Assembly: GCA_028023455.1 (NCBI GenBank)
Contig: JAQFVV010006215.1
Location: forward strand, 9,009,950 to 9,073,949
DNA length: 64,000 nucleotides
DNA from: Epiperipatus broadwayi
Lineage: Eukaryota > Onychophora > Udeonychophora > Euonychophora > Peripatidae
Reading direction: 5' to 3'
A model generated the notes under the pieces. That model saw only the letters and a program-made list of their open reading frames with translations. It was not told the origin of the DNA and did not search any database. The stretch's first letter is position 1; every line of letters starts with the position of its first letter. Below, piece after piece: positions 56,901 to 62,775 of this stretch. The translations under genes and the position numbers were made by a program.

Positions 56901-59350
56901 TAACTTTTTAATTAAAAATTTTATTTTTTTATAAATTGTTAGCAGGAAACTAATTTGAATACAAGAAAAAATCTGTTTAACTTTGTAGAAATGATGCCTT
57001 TTTAATTGTAATAAGAAACAAATTTTACTGCTTATCAAACTTTATTTATGATCTGTTGCATTTGGTTAGGCTTACAGGTTCATTCCAAACCAACAGTTAC
57101 AAAAAGAACAACTACTAAATGTACAATTTATTAATACTAAAAATATACACACTTGTTAGTTAAACAATAATATACATATATTGTTTATATGTGTTAATGC
57201 TGAGGTAGTCGTACCGAGTAAATGGAGCTTGCTTCCAACTAATGATTACCTGCCTTGTGAGCTCTGGTAAGACTCTTCCAGCTATGTATTTAGCCTGCCT
57301 CGAGTCGAGTGCAGCCTTAGCAGTTGCCAGTCCATAGGTGGACTTGCCTCACTGCGTGGACGTCGCGATAATGAGTAGAGATACTATCCTTGTGGATGGC
57401 AGAGAGTTTAATGCAGAGCACGTTCAGTCATTCAGGTTGACAGAAATAATTGCTCTCTGCCTTGCCTCCAAAAGGCTGACTACTTAATGGCACCTTACTG
57501 GAATCATGCAGATTTGGTGGGTGAACCCCAGTGAAGGATTTAATCCCTTTGGATAGCAACTGGGTGCTAGCCAATCAGGTAAGGAATCTGAAATAGTCCA
57601 CTTCTAAAGGCAAGGTCAGATATGACATGATCATTGATATGAATAATTTTTTTTCAAAAGAGCTAATTACTGTATTTTATGCAACAAGATAAATATTTTG
57701 ATAATTCAAGAATTACAATAATACATCAGCATTACCTTAAAATTCAATATTCAAGAATTTAATAGTCCATGTTTAATTCCCATGCTAGTACTGTCACTGG
57801 TCAGGCCAGCAACTTCTGAAGGATTGGGGAGAATAATATCTATCGAAACATTCATATACTAACCTGGTTACTACTAACAGTTGAATTTATTTGGAATATT
57901 TAAATAAAGTTAAATTTTTCTAATGACATTCAATATTTGTATTAGATGATGGAAATAGTTCAATGTATAAATACAATCATCATCAGTTATTCAAAATAAG
58001 TATGGCCTTTATAGATGACATTAGTGATGATTATGTGAATCATTCTAAAAAATTTAAATAGGTCTGCATATATATTACTTTTTTGATCTATTTATATGAT
58101 ATCTTGAAACAGTTTTCTGTATCATGCATATTTACAAACAAACTTATAATAGATTATTTCCAATGTTATGAACTTATGACTTTATTTTTTTAATATTTAC
58201 TGTTAGTAATAGTTTTTTGTTAGATAATTCTTAATTAAATCAGTAATGATTTATCAGATAGTAAAATCTGTTAACTTAAGGATAGAAAACTTAAGTTTAG
58301 TGCTTGCTTTTATTTTATGTATAAAATTTTTATAAGATTAAGCAGTTATTAGAATGTTATGATTTTTATAACAATTTGTTTTTCTCATTTCTTTACACAT
58401 AGTTTGCAAAAATGTATATTTTTTAATTCTAATTATATTTAAACTAATAAGTTTTGTTTTTAAAAGAAAAGTAAGAACAAAAAGATTTTTCATAAATGGT
58501 ATTAGATTATTATACGAACAAAAAGAATGCAACAAATATCATTAAACCTGTCAAATATTTAATCCCAAAAACCTAGACTTCTGGATTTTTATCTTTAATA
58601 TTAAAATTATGGAACTGTGATCATTAGGATACAAAATGATAAAGTTTTTTTTTTTTTTTAATTTAATGTATTTTAAGAGAGAAATAAAAAATTATACACC
58701 AAACTATAATTTTGTCATTATTATTTTTGCTAAATTATTGTCTTTTATTATTCATGATATACAATTATTAGTAGAAATTTGTCTACATATTGTATTAATT
58801 TTTTATTATAATGGCTCTATTTATTCAAAGTATCAATTACACTTTCAAAAATTTAATTTCAACTTTATTTAAAAATATATATATTTTCATTAATGCACTT
58901 TTCCCAATGCTTTTAACTTGCTGTCTTAAATTATATATCATATTATGGAAAGTATATTTAGAGTAGTGTAGGTTTTTTTGTAAAGATTTGATAGAAGCAA
59001 AGCAGTAAGAGTGAAAGAAGTTTTGGACTTCTTGGAAGAATTTAATTACAAAAGTTCCAATAAATAACATCTTAAAAAGAAGCTAATAAATTATTTTTAA
59101 AAATTAATAAAATTAGTTTTGTCTTTTATTTAATCATTTGAAAACATAATTGAATTTATATTTACTGTAACACGCAATTTTTGATGAATGAAATAATTTA
59201 GTATTCGACTACAAATATAATATTTCAATTTTTTCAGTTGTGACTTTAAATAATTTGCGCATTATGGGAGTTCTTCAGCGGTTTGGTTTGTCATATTTTA
59301 TAGCCGCAACAACAGAGTTGATATCAATAAAGCAAATTGATCTTCATCAG
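5757..59350 (+). CDS. HGSNAT: HGSNAT gene, internal part: 8 exons visible, both ends outside the window
   Basis: The product transfers an acetyl group from cytosolic acetyl-CoA across the lysosomal membrane to the terminal glucosamine of heparan sulfate. Join: 5757-5905, 13700-13830, 19297-19412, 19517-19592, 26009-26066, 38733-38923, 49695-49843, 59238-59350 (983 nt, about 327 residues). Seen: every border is AG/GT and the codon phase closes at each junction. Order of parts: lumenal domain, membrane helix 1, cytosolic linker, [10 protein letters not shown] signature, NCGGG loop, [18 protein letters not shown] with the catalytic histidine (His269 in the usual human numbering), then GVLQRFG. 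These match the order and spacing of the human protein. Introns are 7.8, 5.5, 0.1, 6.4, 12.7, 10.8 and 9.4 kb. The signal-peptide exon and the C-terminal helices, including the PGC-GYLGPGG region, are not in the window. Nothing in the coding parts looks broken, so I infer a working gene. Confidence 0.93.
6293..7214 (+). mobile_element. Family F: 5'-truncated non-autonomous LINE with 16-bp target duplication
   Basis: The insert (about 6309-7198) ends in AATAAAAG, TTTCATCACTGAG and an A run. It is bounded by the direct repeat AAAGTTTTATTTCTAA at 6293-6308 and 7199-7214, the mark of target-primed reverse transcription. It holds a Lys/Ser/Pro-rich reading frame from ATG 6626 ([18 protein letters not shown]...), which runs 87 codons before a stop. 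After that frame the sequence passes straight to the 3' untranslated part. The homologous copy at 24370-25629 has the same join, so both descend from one internally deleted source that kept only the start of an ORF1-like gene. Confidence 0.82.
6626..6889 (+). pseudogene. ORF1-like reading frame of the family F element
   Basis: The 87 codons are very basic, with repeated Lys-Pro-Ser-Lys and Gly-Lys-Lys stretches, compatible with a nucleic-acid-binding N-terminal region of a LINE ORF1. I recognise no named domain. The frame in the sister copy at 25166-25570 continues with similar text ([19 protein letters not shown]) after a frame change, so this copy stops early. It is probably not a cellular gene. 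Confidence 0.5.
7440..7725. repeat. Family A repeat, short inverted composite
   Basis: The left end begins AGGCAAAACT on the minus strand (from about 7440), and the right end is the same sequence inverted (about 7585-7640), followed by the family A tail (GATCATGTGATGTTTG). The hammerhead region is at 7522-7565: CUGAUGA and GAAAC are intact, stem II is reduced (AAC/GCU), and the 3' side of stem I is missing. Confidence 0.65.
7726..9045. other. AT-rich intron sequence, no recognised feature
   Basis: There is no credible ORF. A ~50-bp unit containing GGCTATAATGAATAGGTGAT is repeated twice in tandem around 8508-8585. Confidence 0.45.
9046..9195 (-). repeat. Diverged family A copy with hammerhead remnant
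   Basis: On the minus strand at 9123-9182 the text CUCA-CUGAUAA, then GGC / AAAA / GCC, then GAAC matches the family A hammerhead, with mutations in both core boxes. The TIR-like sequence CTACTGTAGTGCCATCTAAAG lies just left of it, at 9057-9077. Confidence 0.5.
9700..12140 (-). mobile_element. Decayed LINE ORF1 region with RRM-like and CCHC segments
   Basis: The minus-strand frames run in series: 12128-11718 (Asn/Gln-rich), 11700-11416, 11326-10994, then the zinc-knuckle stretch at about 10690-10550, and an acidic/Ser-rich tail at 10487-10275. The knuckle reads [14 protein letters not shown], then [15 protein letters not shown], a double Cys-Cys-His-Cys arrangement. Just before it, segments such as [16 protein letters not shown] and [11 protein letters not shown] look like an RRM-type fold. 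This pairing is typical of ORF1 of L1/Tx1-like LINEs. Several frameshifts and stops are present, one of them a two-base loss inside the first knuckle. No ORF2 follows in a readable form. Confidence 0.6.
12280..12620. other. GC-richer, pyrimidine-rich segment upstream of the LINE ORF1
   Basis: It may be the 5' leader of the minus-strand LINE at 9700-12140. A (TGATG)n microsatellite lies at about 12300-12322. No coding frame is recognised. Confidence 0.3.
12839..12897 (-). ncRNA. Hammerhead motif, family A (minus unit)
   Basis: Stem I is AUCCAA with UUGGAU and CCUCA with UGGGG, both fully paired allowing one U-G. The core has CUGAUGA and GAA, and the triplet is GUC. Stem II has decayed (CAACC / AAAA / GCUA), so activity is doubtful. 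Confidence 0.55.
13373..13431 (+). ncRNA. Hammerhead motif, family A, best copy
   Basis: Order read: AUCCAA-GGCU-CCUCA, CUGAUGA, A-AGC / CACAA / GCU-A, GAA, AC-UA-GU, cleavage C, UGGGG-AUA-UUCGAU. Stem I pairs CCUCA with UGGGG and AUCCAA with UUCGAU (one mismatch; UUGGAU in sister copies). Stem II is AGC/GCU here and GGC/GCC in sister copies, a compensatory double change. The oddities are an A-A mismatch at the base of stem II and a stem III of only two pairs. Such minimal stem III is known in animal hammerheads that act as dimers. Confidence 0.62.
13700..13830 (+). CDS. HGSNAT: HGSNAT exon: lumenal domain with N-glycosylation sequons
   Basis: The acceptor is tttttgacag and the donor gtaagt at 13831. 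The exon starts in phase 0 and ends in phase 2. It reads [20 protein letters not shown] and then [20 protein letters not shown], ending IVC plus two bases. Three Asn-X-Ser/Thr sites are visible (NQS, NTS and NDS), as expected of a lysosomal lumenal domain. The IVCR end aligns with the human EVCRLEYRFGEFG region once joined to the next exon. Confidence 0.85.
13912..14089. repeat. Family D palindrome
   Basis: The left arm 13912-13988 and right arm 14006-14089 are near-perfect inverted copies around a short spacer. The arm sequence (TTCCATCATCTAATATTAAAT) recurs at 27270-27350, 32022-32080 and 57895-57985. That makes it an interspersed family with a head-to-head copy here. Confidence 0.7.
14100..17270. 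other. AT-rich intron, no recognised gene
   Basis: Simple A/T runs and TA repeats (about 15711-15723). A diverged relative of the palindrome at 22588 is present at about 16660-16810 as a single arm (GCACATGTGCTTTAAAG, then TATAAATGAATACT). Otherwise I see nothing. Confidence 0.45.
17274..17533. repeat. Foldback element with third arm copy
   Basis: Left arm 17281-17355 and right arm 17369-17442 are inverted copies (TCGATATCTTGGTCTGATAT on the left, its complement on the right) around a 13-base loop. A further diverged right-arm copy at 17460-17525 ends ATTATCTAAGCGTTCC, matching the outer end of the left arm (GGACGCTTAGATAAG) better than the middle arm does. It is a MITE-like or foldback repeat with no coding capacity. 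Confidence 0.75.
18470..18600 (-). repeat. Family B repeat, truncated minus copy
   Basis: It matches the 3' part of family B (AGACTTTCAAGCTTCCTTCA) and stops at CTCCAATATATATAT, just where the hammerhead would begin. No ribozyme core is present. Confidence 0.65.
19297..19412 (+). CDS. HGSNAT: HGSNAT exon: end of lumenal domain
   Basis: The acceptor is ttgttattag and the donor gtaagt at 19413. The exon enters with one base needed and leaves in phase 1. It reads [20 protein letters not shown], then [32 protein letters not shown] matches the human FGEFGNYSLLVKN block, and IKCEP corresponds to the human cysteine in IACDLAVNEDP. The downstream intron is only 104 bp, very short beside its neighbours. 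Confidence 0.9.
19517..19592 (+). CDS. HGSNAT: HGSNAT exon: first transmembrane helix
   Basis: The acceptor is cttttttcag (last base 19516), and the donor is gtaagt starting at 19593. The exon enters in phase 1 and leaves in phase 2. The product [20 protein letters not shown] is a single hydrophobic helix. It corresponds to the human segment after SNLPVSIAFLIG, which carries the chain from the lysosomal lumen to the cytosol. Confidence 0.9.
19593..22587. other. AT-rich intron, no recognised feature
   Basis: Homopolymer and TA runs only; no ORF of note. Confidence 0.4.
22588..22815. repeat. Near-perfect palindrome, about 114-bp arms
   Basis: The arms 22588-22702 and 22703-22815 are inverted copies with hardly any spacer (GGAAAAGATAGAATGG next to CCATTCTTTCTTTTCC). 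Only a few mismatches are seen. A single diverged arm occurs at about 16660-16810. It is a foldback element or a recent head-to-head duplication. Confidence 0.85.
23599..23621 (+). repeat. Poly-T run followed by 14 G
   Basis: Nine T (23599-23607) are followed by fourteen G (23608-23621). A G run of this length is unique in this AT-rich window. Confidence 0.95.
24010..24128. repeat. Hairpin/foldback repeat
   Basis: ACTGGAATTTTTCTATAGTT and its inverted copy (AATTGTAGAATTCCAGT) flank a loop, and the outer arms (ACATAATAAAACAAATC / TATTTTATTTTATTACAT) also pair. Confidence 0.65.
24370..25629 (+). mobile_element. Family F non-autonomous LINE, longer copy
   Basis: Homologous to 6309-7198 over the 5' leader (CCCTC...AGACTCTTAAATGTTT), the ATGGCCGCCACC start, the basic ORF1-like stretch and the same 3' end (AATAAAAAGCTTTCATCACTG, then an A run at 25620-25629). 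It extends further 5' to about 24370. The start of the frame is shifted by an extra A after the eighth codon. The frame at 25166-25570 shows the fuller C-terminal text ([19 protein letters not shown]). I found no target duplication. Confidence 0.72.
26009..26066 (+). CDS. HGSNAT: HGSNAT 58-bp microexon: cytosolic linker
   Basis: The acceptor is atatattgcag and the donor gtgagt at 26067. With the two bases carried from the previous exon it encodes exactly 20 codons, [20 protein letters not shown], and ends in phase 0. The call rests on three things: phase fits on both sides, the splice sites are good, and its end LINS followed by DLG of the next exon matches RLINSELGSPS of human HGSNAT. It is too short for ordinary ORF lists and would easily be missed. 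Confidence 0.8.
26415..26714 (+). repeat. Tandem duplication, 150-bp unit x2
   Basis: 26415-26564 and 26565-26714 are almost identical (both begin ATGCATGTGT and end near CTTATGAACTTT). It lies 350 bp after the HGSNAT microexon donor, within the intron. Confidence 0.9.
27000..27105 (+). repeat. Family A fragment (tail only)
   Basis: ATTGATTACTCTGGCTTGCA, then GGTGGCACTCCTGTATGGAG match the 3' part of family A. There is no hammerhead. Confidence 0.65.
27965..28155 (+). repeat. Family D repeat copy
   Basis: It aligns with 57750-57985 (CAATTCCCATG, ATCAGGCAGC, ATACTAACCTGG). It is diverged and its limits are uncertain. Confidence 0.5.
28866..28932 (-). repeat. tRNA-like sequence, probably a SINE head or tRNA pseudogene
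   Basis: The minus strand has an A-box-like TGGCTCAGTTGTTAAG and, about 30 bases later, a B-box-like GAGTTTGATTCTA. Acceptor-stem halves do not pair, so it is not a working tRNA gene. Confidence 0.4.
29170..29220 (-). ncRNA. Broken hammerhead motif, family B
   Basis: CUGAUGA is kept, but the 5' half of stem II is deleted (only GUUCAGCAC remains) and GAA reads AAA. It should be inactive. Confidence 0.55.
29311..29365 (+). ncRNA. Hammerhead motif, family B, one core base changed
   Basis: CUGAUGA is intact, stem II is perfect (GUGCU / UGUUC / AGCAC), stem III is AUG / CA / UAU and the AUA triplet precedes UUGG-A-GAUC. The G of the GAA box is A, which should abolish cleavage. Confidence 0.62.
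30040..30510. repeat. Foldback element, ~470-bp palindrome
   Basis: The outer arms (about 30040-30208 and 30338-30510) are inverted copies (AAAAAATAAGATGTAAAAAA and TTTTTTTACATCTTATTTTA). Pairing continues inwards almost to the centre near 30275 (TTTTATAAAAGTATTTGAGG against CTCAAATTCTTTTATGAA). There is no ORF. It is MITE-like, or an inverted duplication. Confidence 0.8.
32098..35335 (-). mobile_element. RTE-clade non-LTR retrotransposon, near full length but inactive
   Basis: It spans about 3.2 kb, the usual RTE length. The 5' GC-rich leader (about 35335-34894) is followed by an endonuclease starting at ATG 34893 ([20 protein letters not shown]) and a reverse transcriptase (33589-32279). 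It ends with the AAGWGHIAR-type C-terminal region and an (ATGATG) tail at 32098-32112. EN features include [17 protein letters not shown] and the SDHRLV box. RT features include [17 protein letters not shown] and [11 protein letters not shown]. Lesions: a stop in the EN (after ELSYIK), one-base shifts near 34570 and in an A run near 34345, and stops near 33950 and 33615. The catalytic FADD motif reads FADV. Such EN domains are often labelled craniofacial development protein 2-like in databases. Confidence 0.88.
32279..33589 (-). pseudogene. RTE reverse transcriptase domain, open but catalytically dead
   Basis: The open frame runs 436 codons. Palm motifs read in order: [12 protein letters not shown] (motif A, Asp present), [13 protein letters not shown] (motif B) and [10 protein letters not shown] (motif C). 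In motif C the second catalytic Asp is Val. Thumb and C-terminal parts follow: [44 protein letters not shown] frame change near the end turns the usual WAGHIAR segment into [12 protein letters not shown]. The other copy in this window (53945-55186) keeps FADD. Confidence 0.88.
36784..36839 (-). ncRNA. Diverged hammerhead motif, family A-like
   Basis: Read on the minus strand: UCCUA-GUG-CCUCG, CUGACGA, GAGC / CACUA / GCUC, AAA, AC-AG-GU, U, UGGGG-A-UAGGGA. CUGACGA fits the CUGANGA rule and stem II is a perfect 4-bp helix with G-C at its base. CCUCG pairs with UGGGG (two G-U). The G of GAA is A. The flanks differ from family A, yet the stem I and stem II plan is the same. Confidence 0.5.
38733..38923 (+). 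CDS. HGSNAT: HGSNAT exon: catalytic core with active-site His
   Basis: The acceptor is ttatttttag and the donor gtatgt at 38924. The exon enters in phase 0 and leaves in phase 2. After a short cytosolic linker it reads [20 protein letters not shown], then [18 protein letters not shown] and [10 protein letters not shown]. This is the family signature (human [38 protein letters not shown]). The histidine of FKHSAWNG is the residue at the active site of the transferase. It is the clearest single piece of evidence for the gene. Confidence 0.97.
38924..44500. other. AT-rich intron, only simple and tandem repeats seen
   Basis: A cryptic (TTA/ATC)n tract directly follows the exon donor (38930-39020). 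A TA microsatellite is at 40532-40551. Apart from the 168-bp duplication at 42471 I see no gene or element. Confidence 0.45.
42471..42806 (+). repeat. Tandem duplication, 168-bp unit x2
   Basis: 42471-42638 and 42639-42806 are near-identical (both contain AATCGCTTTGTTATGAATAA). Confidence 0.9.
44880..45720 (+). mobile_element. Second L1/Tx1-like ORF2 C-terminal fragment, nested in opposite orientation
   Basis: The plus frames read [15 protein letters not shown], then after shifts [20 protein letters not shown] and [20 protein letters not shown], a zf-RVT domain with a DETxHHLL core. It ends in a TAA-rich tail (AATAATAATAATG near 45705-45718). It sits inside the homologous minus-strand fragment. 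It is 5'-truncated and has stops. Confidence 0.68.
45305..45517 (+). pseudogene. Open part of the nested LINE ORF2 fragment
   Basis: The 70 codons read [20 protein letters not shown], then [20 protein letters not shown], equivalent to the post-zinc-finger helix region of zf-RVT LINE proteins (compare [20 protein letters not shown] in the minus copy). Confidence 0.6.
46560..48050. other. Extremely AT-rich stretch
   Basis: This is the most AT-rich part of the window. The apparent ORFs at 47117-47302 and 47800-48018 are Ile/Leu/Phe/Tyr strings produced by base composition. No domain is recognised. Confidence 0.5.
48057..48905 (+). mobile_element. Possible Penelope-like element remnant with decayed hammerhead-like 3' region
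   Basis: At 48075-48240 the plus frame reads [20 protein letters not shown], then [14 protein letters not shown], resembling the stretch before the GIY-YIG domain of Penelope-like RTs. A 41-bp unit inside it is repeated twice (48118-48195). At 48809-48835 CTGATGA is followed by AGGCTACAAATAACT and AAAAC, close to the family A motif CTGATGA-AGGCCACAAGCCA-GAAAC but with broken stem II. The link between the two parts is inferred. Confidence 0.3.
49695..49843 (+). CDS. HGSNAT: HGSNAT exon: transmembrane helices 3-4
   Basis: The acceptor is atgttcaag (last base 49694). The first base completes the Trp of VVFPW. It reads [20 protein letters not shown], then [20 protein letters not shown] and GIAIESKKK, aligning with human [20 protein letters not shown] and KIAWRSFLLICIGIII. 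The donor is gtaaga at 49844 (phase 1). A second possible donor, gtaaga at 49832, gives the same phase and would drop four codons, so the 3' border is uncertain by 12 bp. Confidence 0.9.
52148..52280. repeat. Foldback repeat, ~53-bp arms
   Basis: Left arm 52148-52202 and right arm 52230-52280 are inverted copies (TTGCATTGGATTTAAATT / AATTTAAATCCAATGCAA) with a ~27-base loop. Confidence 0.85.
52560..52745 (+). repeat. Family A repeat copy with hammerhead remnant
   Basis: At 52617-52669: CUCA-CUGAUAA, GGC / CAUAA / GCU, GAAAC, UAGGGAUAUUUGGAU. CUGAUGA has become CUGAUAA and the GUC is GGC. The unit matches family A to both sides. Confidence 0.6.
53760..53950 (-). repeat. Family E repeat with hammerhead-like hairpin
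   Basis: Minus strand: CUGAAAA, then GACUG / CUGGGA / CAAUC, then GAAAC, followed by a 3' part ending AATAAAGAACATAAATGAT. The sister copy at 55419 has CUGAAGA. A fragment of the same family, without the hairpin, sits at 55211-55304. Confidence 0.5.
53945..55186 (+). mobile_element. 5'-truncated RTE retrotransposon copy
   Basis: It starts inside the RT (AGCTGGATTTAAAAGTGG, equal to minus 33256 of the other copy) and ends with GGATTGATAATGG and a (GAT)n tail. Readable parts: 54016-54279 ([20 protein letters not shown]), [10 protein letters not shown] with the catalytic FADD intact, 54425-54811 ([20 protein letters not shown]) and [20 protein letters not shown] at the end. There are several frameshifts. 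A 92-bp segment is duplicated in tandem near the 3' end (54853-54944 and 54945-55036). Confidence 0.85.
55211..55500. repeat. Family E inverted pair
   Basis: The arms 55211-55304 and 55313-55420 are inverted copies around TATGTGGG. The plus arm runs on into CUGAAGA (55419-55425), then AAUUG / CUGGGG / CAAUU, then GAAG, and a tail like that of 53760-53860 ending AATAAATGATAATAATAT. Stem II differs from the 53.8 kb copy by paired changes. A full hammerhead (stems I and III) is not convincing here. Confidence 0.55.
55615..55673 (-). ncRNA. Hammerhead motif, family A
   Basis: CUGAUGA, A-GGC / CACAA / ACC-A, GAA, AC-UA-GU, C, then UGGAG. CCUCA against UGGAG has one mismatch and stem II has one weak pair. 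The GUC triplet is intact. Confidence 0.55.
56064..56119 (-). ncRNA. Decayed hammerhead motif, family A
   Basis: Stem II GGC / CACAA / GCC, GAAAC and GUC are intact, but the first core box reads CUGACAA. Confidence 0.55.
56657..56715 (+). ncRNA. Decayed hammerhead motif, family A (plus unit)
   Basis: Stem I (AUCCAA / UUGGAU) and stem II (GGC / CACAA / GCC) are perfect and GUC is kept, but the core box reads UUGACUA. Confidence 0.55.
57185..57620. other. GC-richer unassigned segment
   Basis: It stands out from the AT-rich surroundings (for example GCCTGCCTCGAGTCGAGTGC). There are no long ORFs and no recognised domain. It is probably an old repeat or an LTR piece of unknown type. Confidence 0.35.
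57750..57985 (+). repeat. Family D repeat copy
   Basis: It matches 27965-28155 in its first part and the palindrome arm of 13912-14089 in its last part (GTATTAGATGATGGAAATAG, then TATAAATACAAT). Confidence 0.6.
59238..59350 (+). CDS. HGSNAT: HGSNAT exon: GVLQRFG segment
   Basis: The acceptor is cttttttcag-like (aattttttcag, last base 59237) and the donor gtaaaa at 59351. The exon enters in phase 1 and leaves in phase 0. It reads [20 protein letters not shown], then [31 protein letters not shown] corresponds to human RIPGVLQRLGVTYF, the loop and helix after the fourth membrane segment. No later exon was recognised between 59351 and 64000. Confidence 0.93.
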
Positions 59351-61680
59351 GTAAAAACTAAATAGAATATTTTAAACTTATATGTTGGTATATATATTTG
59401 TGAACATAATTACATCTGCAATTTTTTGTTGAAAAATGTCAGTTTTTTTCCTGAACTAACATTTTTTGATAGCACCTTTTTTATACTAGATTCAATGATG
59501 TTTATTAACAACCAACAACCGATACAGATTCTATCATAATAGATATTTTAATTTGCATACAAAAACAAAAAACATCTATATATTATATTTTTCTTTAATA
59601 TAAGATAAAAATCTCTAAGCTCAGCATATGTAGAGTTATGGTACCTCTTAATTAATAATGAAGGCTACAGTATATTATAATTATATTTTTATTTTACAAT
59701 CAGTGCATCGATACTCATTTGAACAAGGTAGATTAATGGAAAGACTTTATTATTTATAAATATATATTTATTGGTAAATACTAGATGGATAGAATGATTG
59801 CCTATTGGATGACTTTTGGAAAGAAAAATCATAAATCTACTTGTGACTTAAAATAATTTTCAAGATTTACACAACTTGAACTCAGATCAAGAAAATAGCA
59901 AGAGATATAATAATCACTACATCATGAGATCCCTTTTAATCTATGTTTAAAAAAATATACTATACAATATTTGAAAAAGTTATCCTTAAGAATATTAAAT
60001 ATATCAATTTTTTAATAAAATAAAATACTTAGGCATATGTTCATACATATATATTTCAATAATTTTAATAAGCTCATAAATAAATTATAGCTATTAAATA
60101 TGTAATGCTGACAATATACATTTATTCATGAATCACTTCTGGATAAGATATTATAATTCATTCATCTGACCAACAAGAAAATGGGAATTATTTGAAAATT
60201 CATTAGAAAATGGTTTTTTTGGAAATCTGACTTGCTAATTGTTGTAGTAGCATATTTGGACTTAGTTGTTTCATTAATAAGTTTATATTTATAGTGCCTG
60301 TTTGAATTTTAAGTTTTAATTTTTTTATATATTATTATTTTTTTTTAAAGATAAATATAAAACTTGAAAGCTTTCCAAGGGGAAAAAAAATCACATGATT
60401 ATGTCAGTGTTTGCAAAGTATTAGAAATCTTGAGAAAAGGGATTCTAATCTTTGCAAAACTATAGAAATCTAAAATGAAATAATTTATAGAATAGGTTAA
60501 TGCTCTTAAAATTTCTAAAACTGAATTAGTGAGAAAAAATAAAATACAATGAGAATTTTAATTTTTAATAATAATATCAGTTGTACCATTATATATTGAT
60601 ATTCGAACTAAGATTAGAATTGTTTAATGTTTTGTATATTTCAAAGAGAGAAGAAATACTATTAATAGATTATCTTGAGCATTGTAACATGGGATAGAAG
60701 TTTGAAGAGGAAAATTAAAATGTTGATTGAGCTGTGAATAAAAGTGTTGTATTTTATTTATTATTGTTATACTTGAATCTTATTCAACTGTAAAGGGTAG
60801 CTTACAACTCAATCATTCCAGCCAAGATTAGCTCACATAGTAAATTAAACCCATCTTAAAACTTGTACAAATAATAGAAATGTTATTTAACTATTTTAAG
60901 CATATATATATATACACAATGCATATATTTATCTAGTAACATTTAAGCAAAGAAAAAGTCATGATAGATTTTTTTTTTTAGTGAATCATTTAGTATAGCA
61001 AAGTATTATAGAAAGAAATTATATATGTATACTATTAGATAAGCTTAGATATATTGTGTTATACGTTCTAAACTAGACAATAAAATGTGACGCAAACTGA
61101 AATGACAAACTTGGAGACGACCTGATGTCAAGTTTAGTCACTAGGAAACTGAGTATGTAAATAAAACTATGATTTTATTATTTAATTGTTTTACATAACA
61201 ATAAGAAACTACCTCAATCTAAGAAGAAATGAAAATTTTAGTGTACTGTGCGATGTAAATCATGGGCAGTATAAAAGTAAAATCAATTTTAAATCTTCTT
61301 GAAAATAATGCATATGCTATAATAAGTTCATATCAACTGAATTGAAATTTCGAATACTAGAAATGGAGACTGTTGTTCGAAGTTACAAGTGTTATTGATT
61401 AAGTACAGTAATATAAAATTACATCAAATTTAACAGTAATAGTTGTAAAGTGAAATTAAGCAGATTTTTATAAATTTTTATAATAACTAGATTATTTTCT
61501 GATCATGAGTGAAAGAGTTTTGATATTTTCGAACTTTGACAGAATAAGAACACAAATATTGCTAGTAGTTAAAGCAAGTTATGGAATAATTTATCTGTCA
61601 TATTTAAAAAATTCTTCAATATTAAATTGTGAATTATGATTACAAATAATTATATAATATATTCTGAAATGCGTATAGGG
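59351..61680. other. AT-rich intron or flank, nothing recognised
   Basis: There is no exon matching the next expected HGSNAT segment and no element I can name. Confidence 0.4.
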
Positions 61681-61684
61681 TAAA

Positions 61685-62775
61685 GCAGTGATGTTGTAGT
61701 GTTCACTGCTCTCTTCCCAACATGACTGCATGAAACTTCCATGATCTACTTTACCATTACACCCAAGAAGATGCCTACCATCTAAGATGAAGCAGACACA
61801 GGAGAATCAAGAAATAGACCAGCTAAGGATCGCCATGTTTATATCTTAAATGACGCCAGGAGACATCGCTGCGCAAGCAATCCTTTGCCAGAGAAAAGCG
61901 ATATGGAGAACTAAACTGTTTATTATGGATCTTCATGCCAAAATATCATGGACAATTACCAGGCTGATTCACTGAACTTTGATTCAATTATTAATTTTTC
62001 AGCAAATGATCATTATTGGAAAATTTTCTTTAATTTTTTTTTTTTTTGTTCGTTGTTTTATTTTCATACTCAGAAGCATGAACTTCACATTTTATGCTGT
62101 GGAAGATTCCATTTTTAATTTTAGCAGAAAAGAAAGAGGGGATGGTTAAACTTAGTTATATATATATTATATTATTGTAGATAAAGTTTAGATCAGTCCA
62201 GAAAATTTCTAGCAACTTTACATCTAGTTATCCATGTAAATGGAGGTAAGAGCTTCATCTATTATCTCAGATTATTTACAATACTTGAGAGATTACAGAG
62301 TTCAAGTTTTTTGTTTCTTATTGTTGACTAACAATTGTTATATGTTATTTCGGTGTGAACCACTAACTGTCTTGTGTAAATGCCTTTATCTATCATATGT
62401 ATTAGACTTAGTTGGGGGACCTAATCAAGTAAATTGTTTTCAAACATGACTGAACCATGATATTACTATGAACATGTCAATGGATACTTAACTTAGATAG
62501 TTAGTGTCGTGATTATTTAAATCATTAATATTTTTTATTTTTCATGATCTTGTAAATAATAAGTGCCATAATGGATTTCGACCATTGGGAAAAGGGGATG
62601 GAACTATAAAATTATTAACTGATGGAATGGTAGAGGTTCATATTTGACACATATATAATTGCATTTTTTATTATTGATAAAATATTTTATTTTTAATTCA
62701 TTTCATCATTGTTTAATAAATGTTAAACAGTTTATTCCGGTCTCTGATTTATTGAGTTAACTTTGCATTCGACAG
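61685..62775 (+). mobile_element. Possible LTR-retrotransposon 3' end: internal remnant, polypurine tract, LTR
   Basis: GC-richer sequence at 61685-61985 precedes a purine tract (AAAAGAAAGAGGGGATGG, 62126-62143). The following ~630 bp begins TGG and carries AATAAA (62716-62721), then TTCCGGTCTCTGATTTATTG and ends TTCGACA (about 62775), the layout of a 3' LTR. No pol domain is readable and no second LTR is seen. Confidence 0.28.

Noticed and set aside
57790-57850. Family D text CTGAAGGA ... CGAAAC
   Set aside because: CTGAAGG does not fit CUGANGA and the other D copy lacks the boxes; treated as chance.
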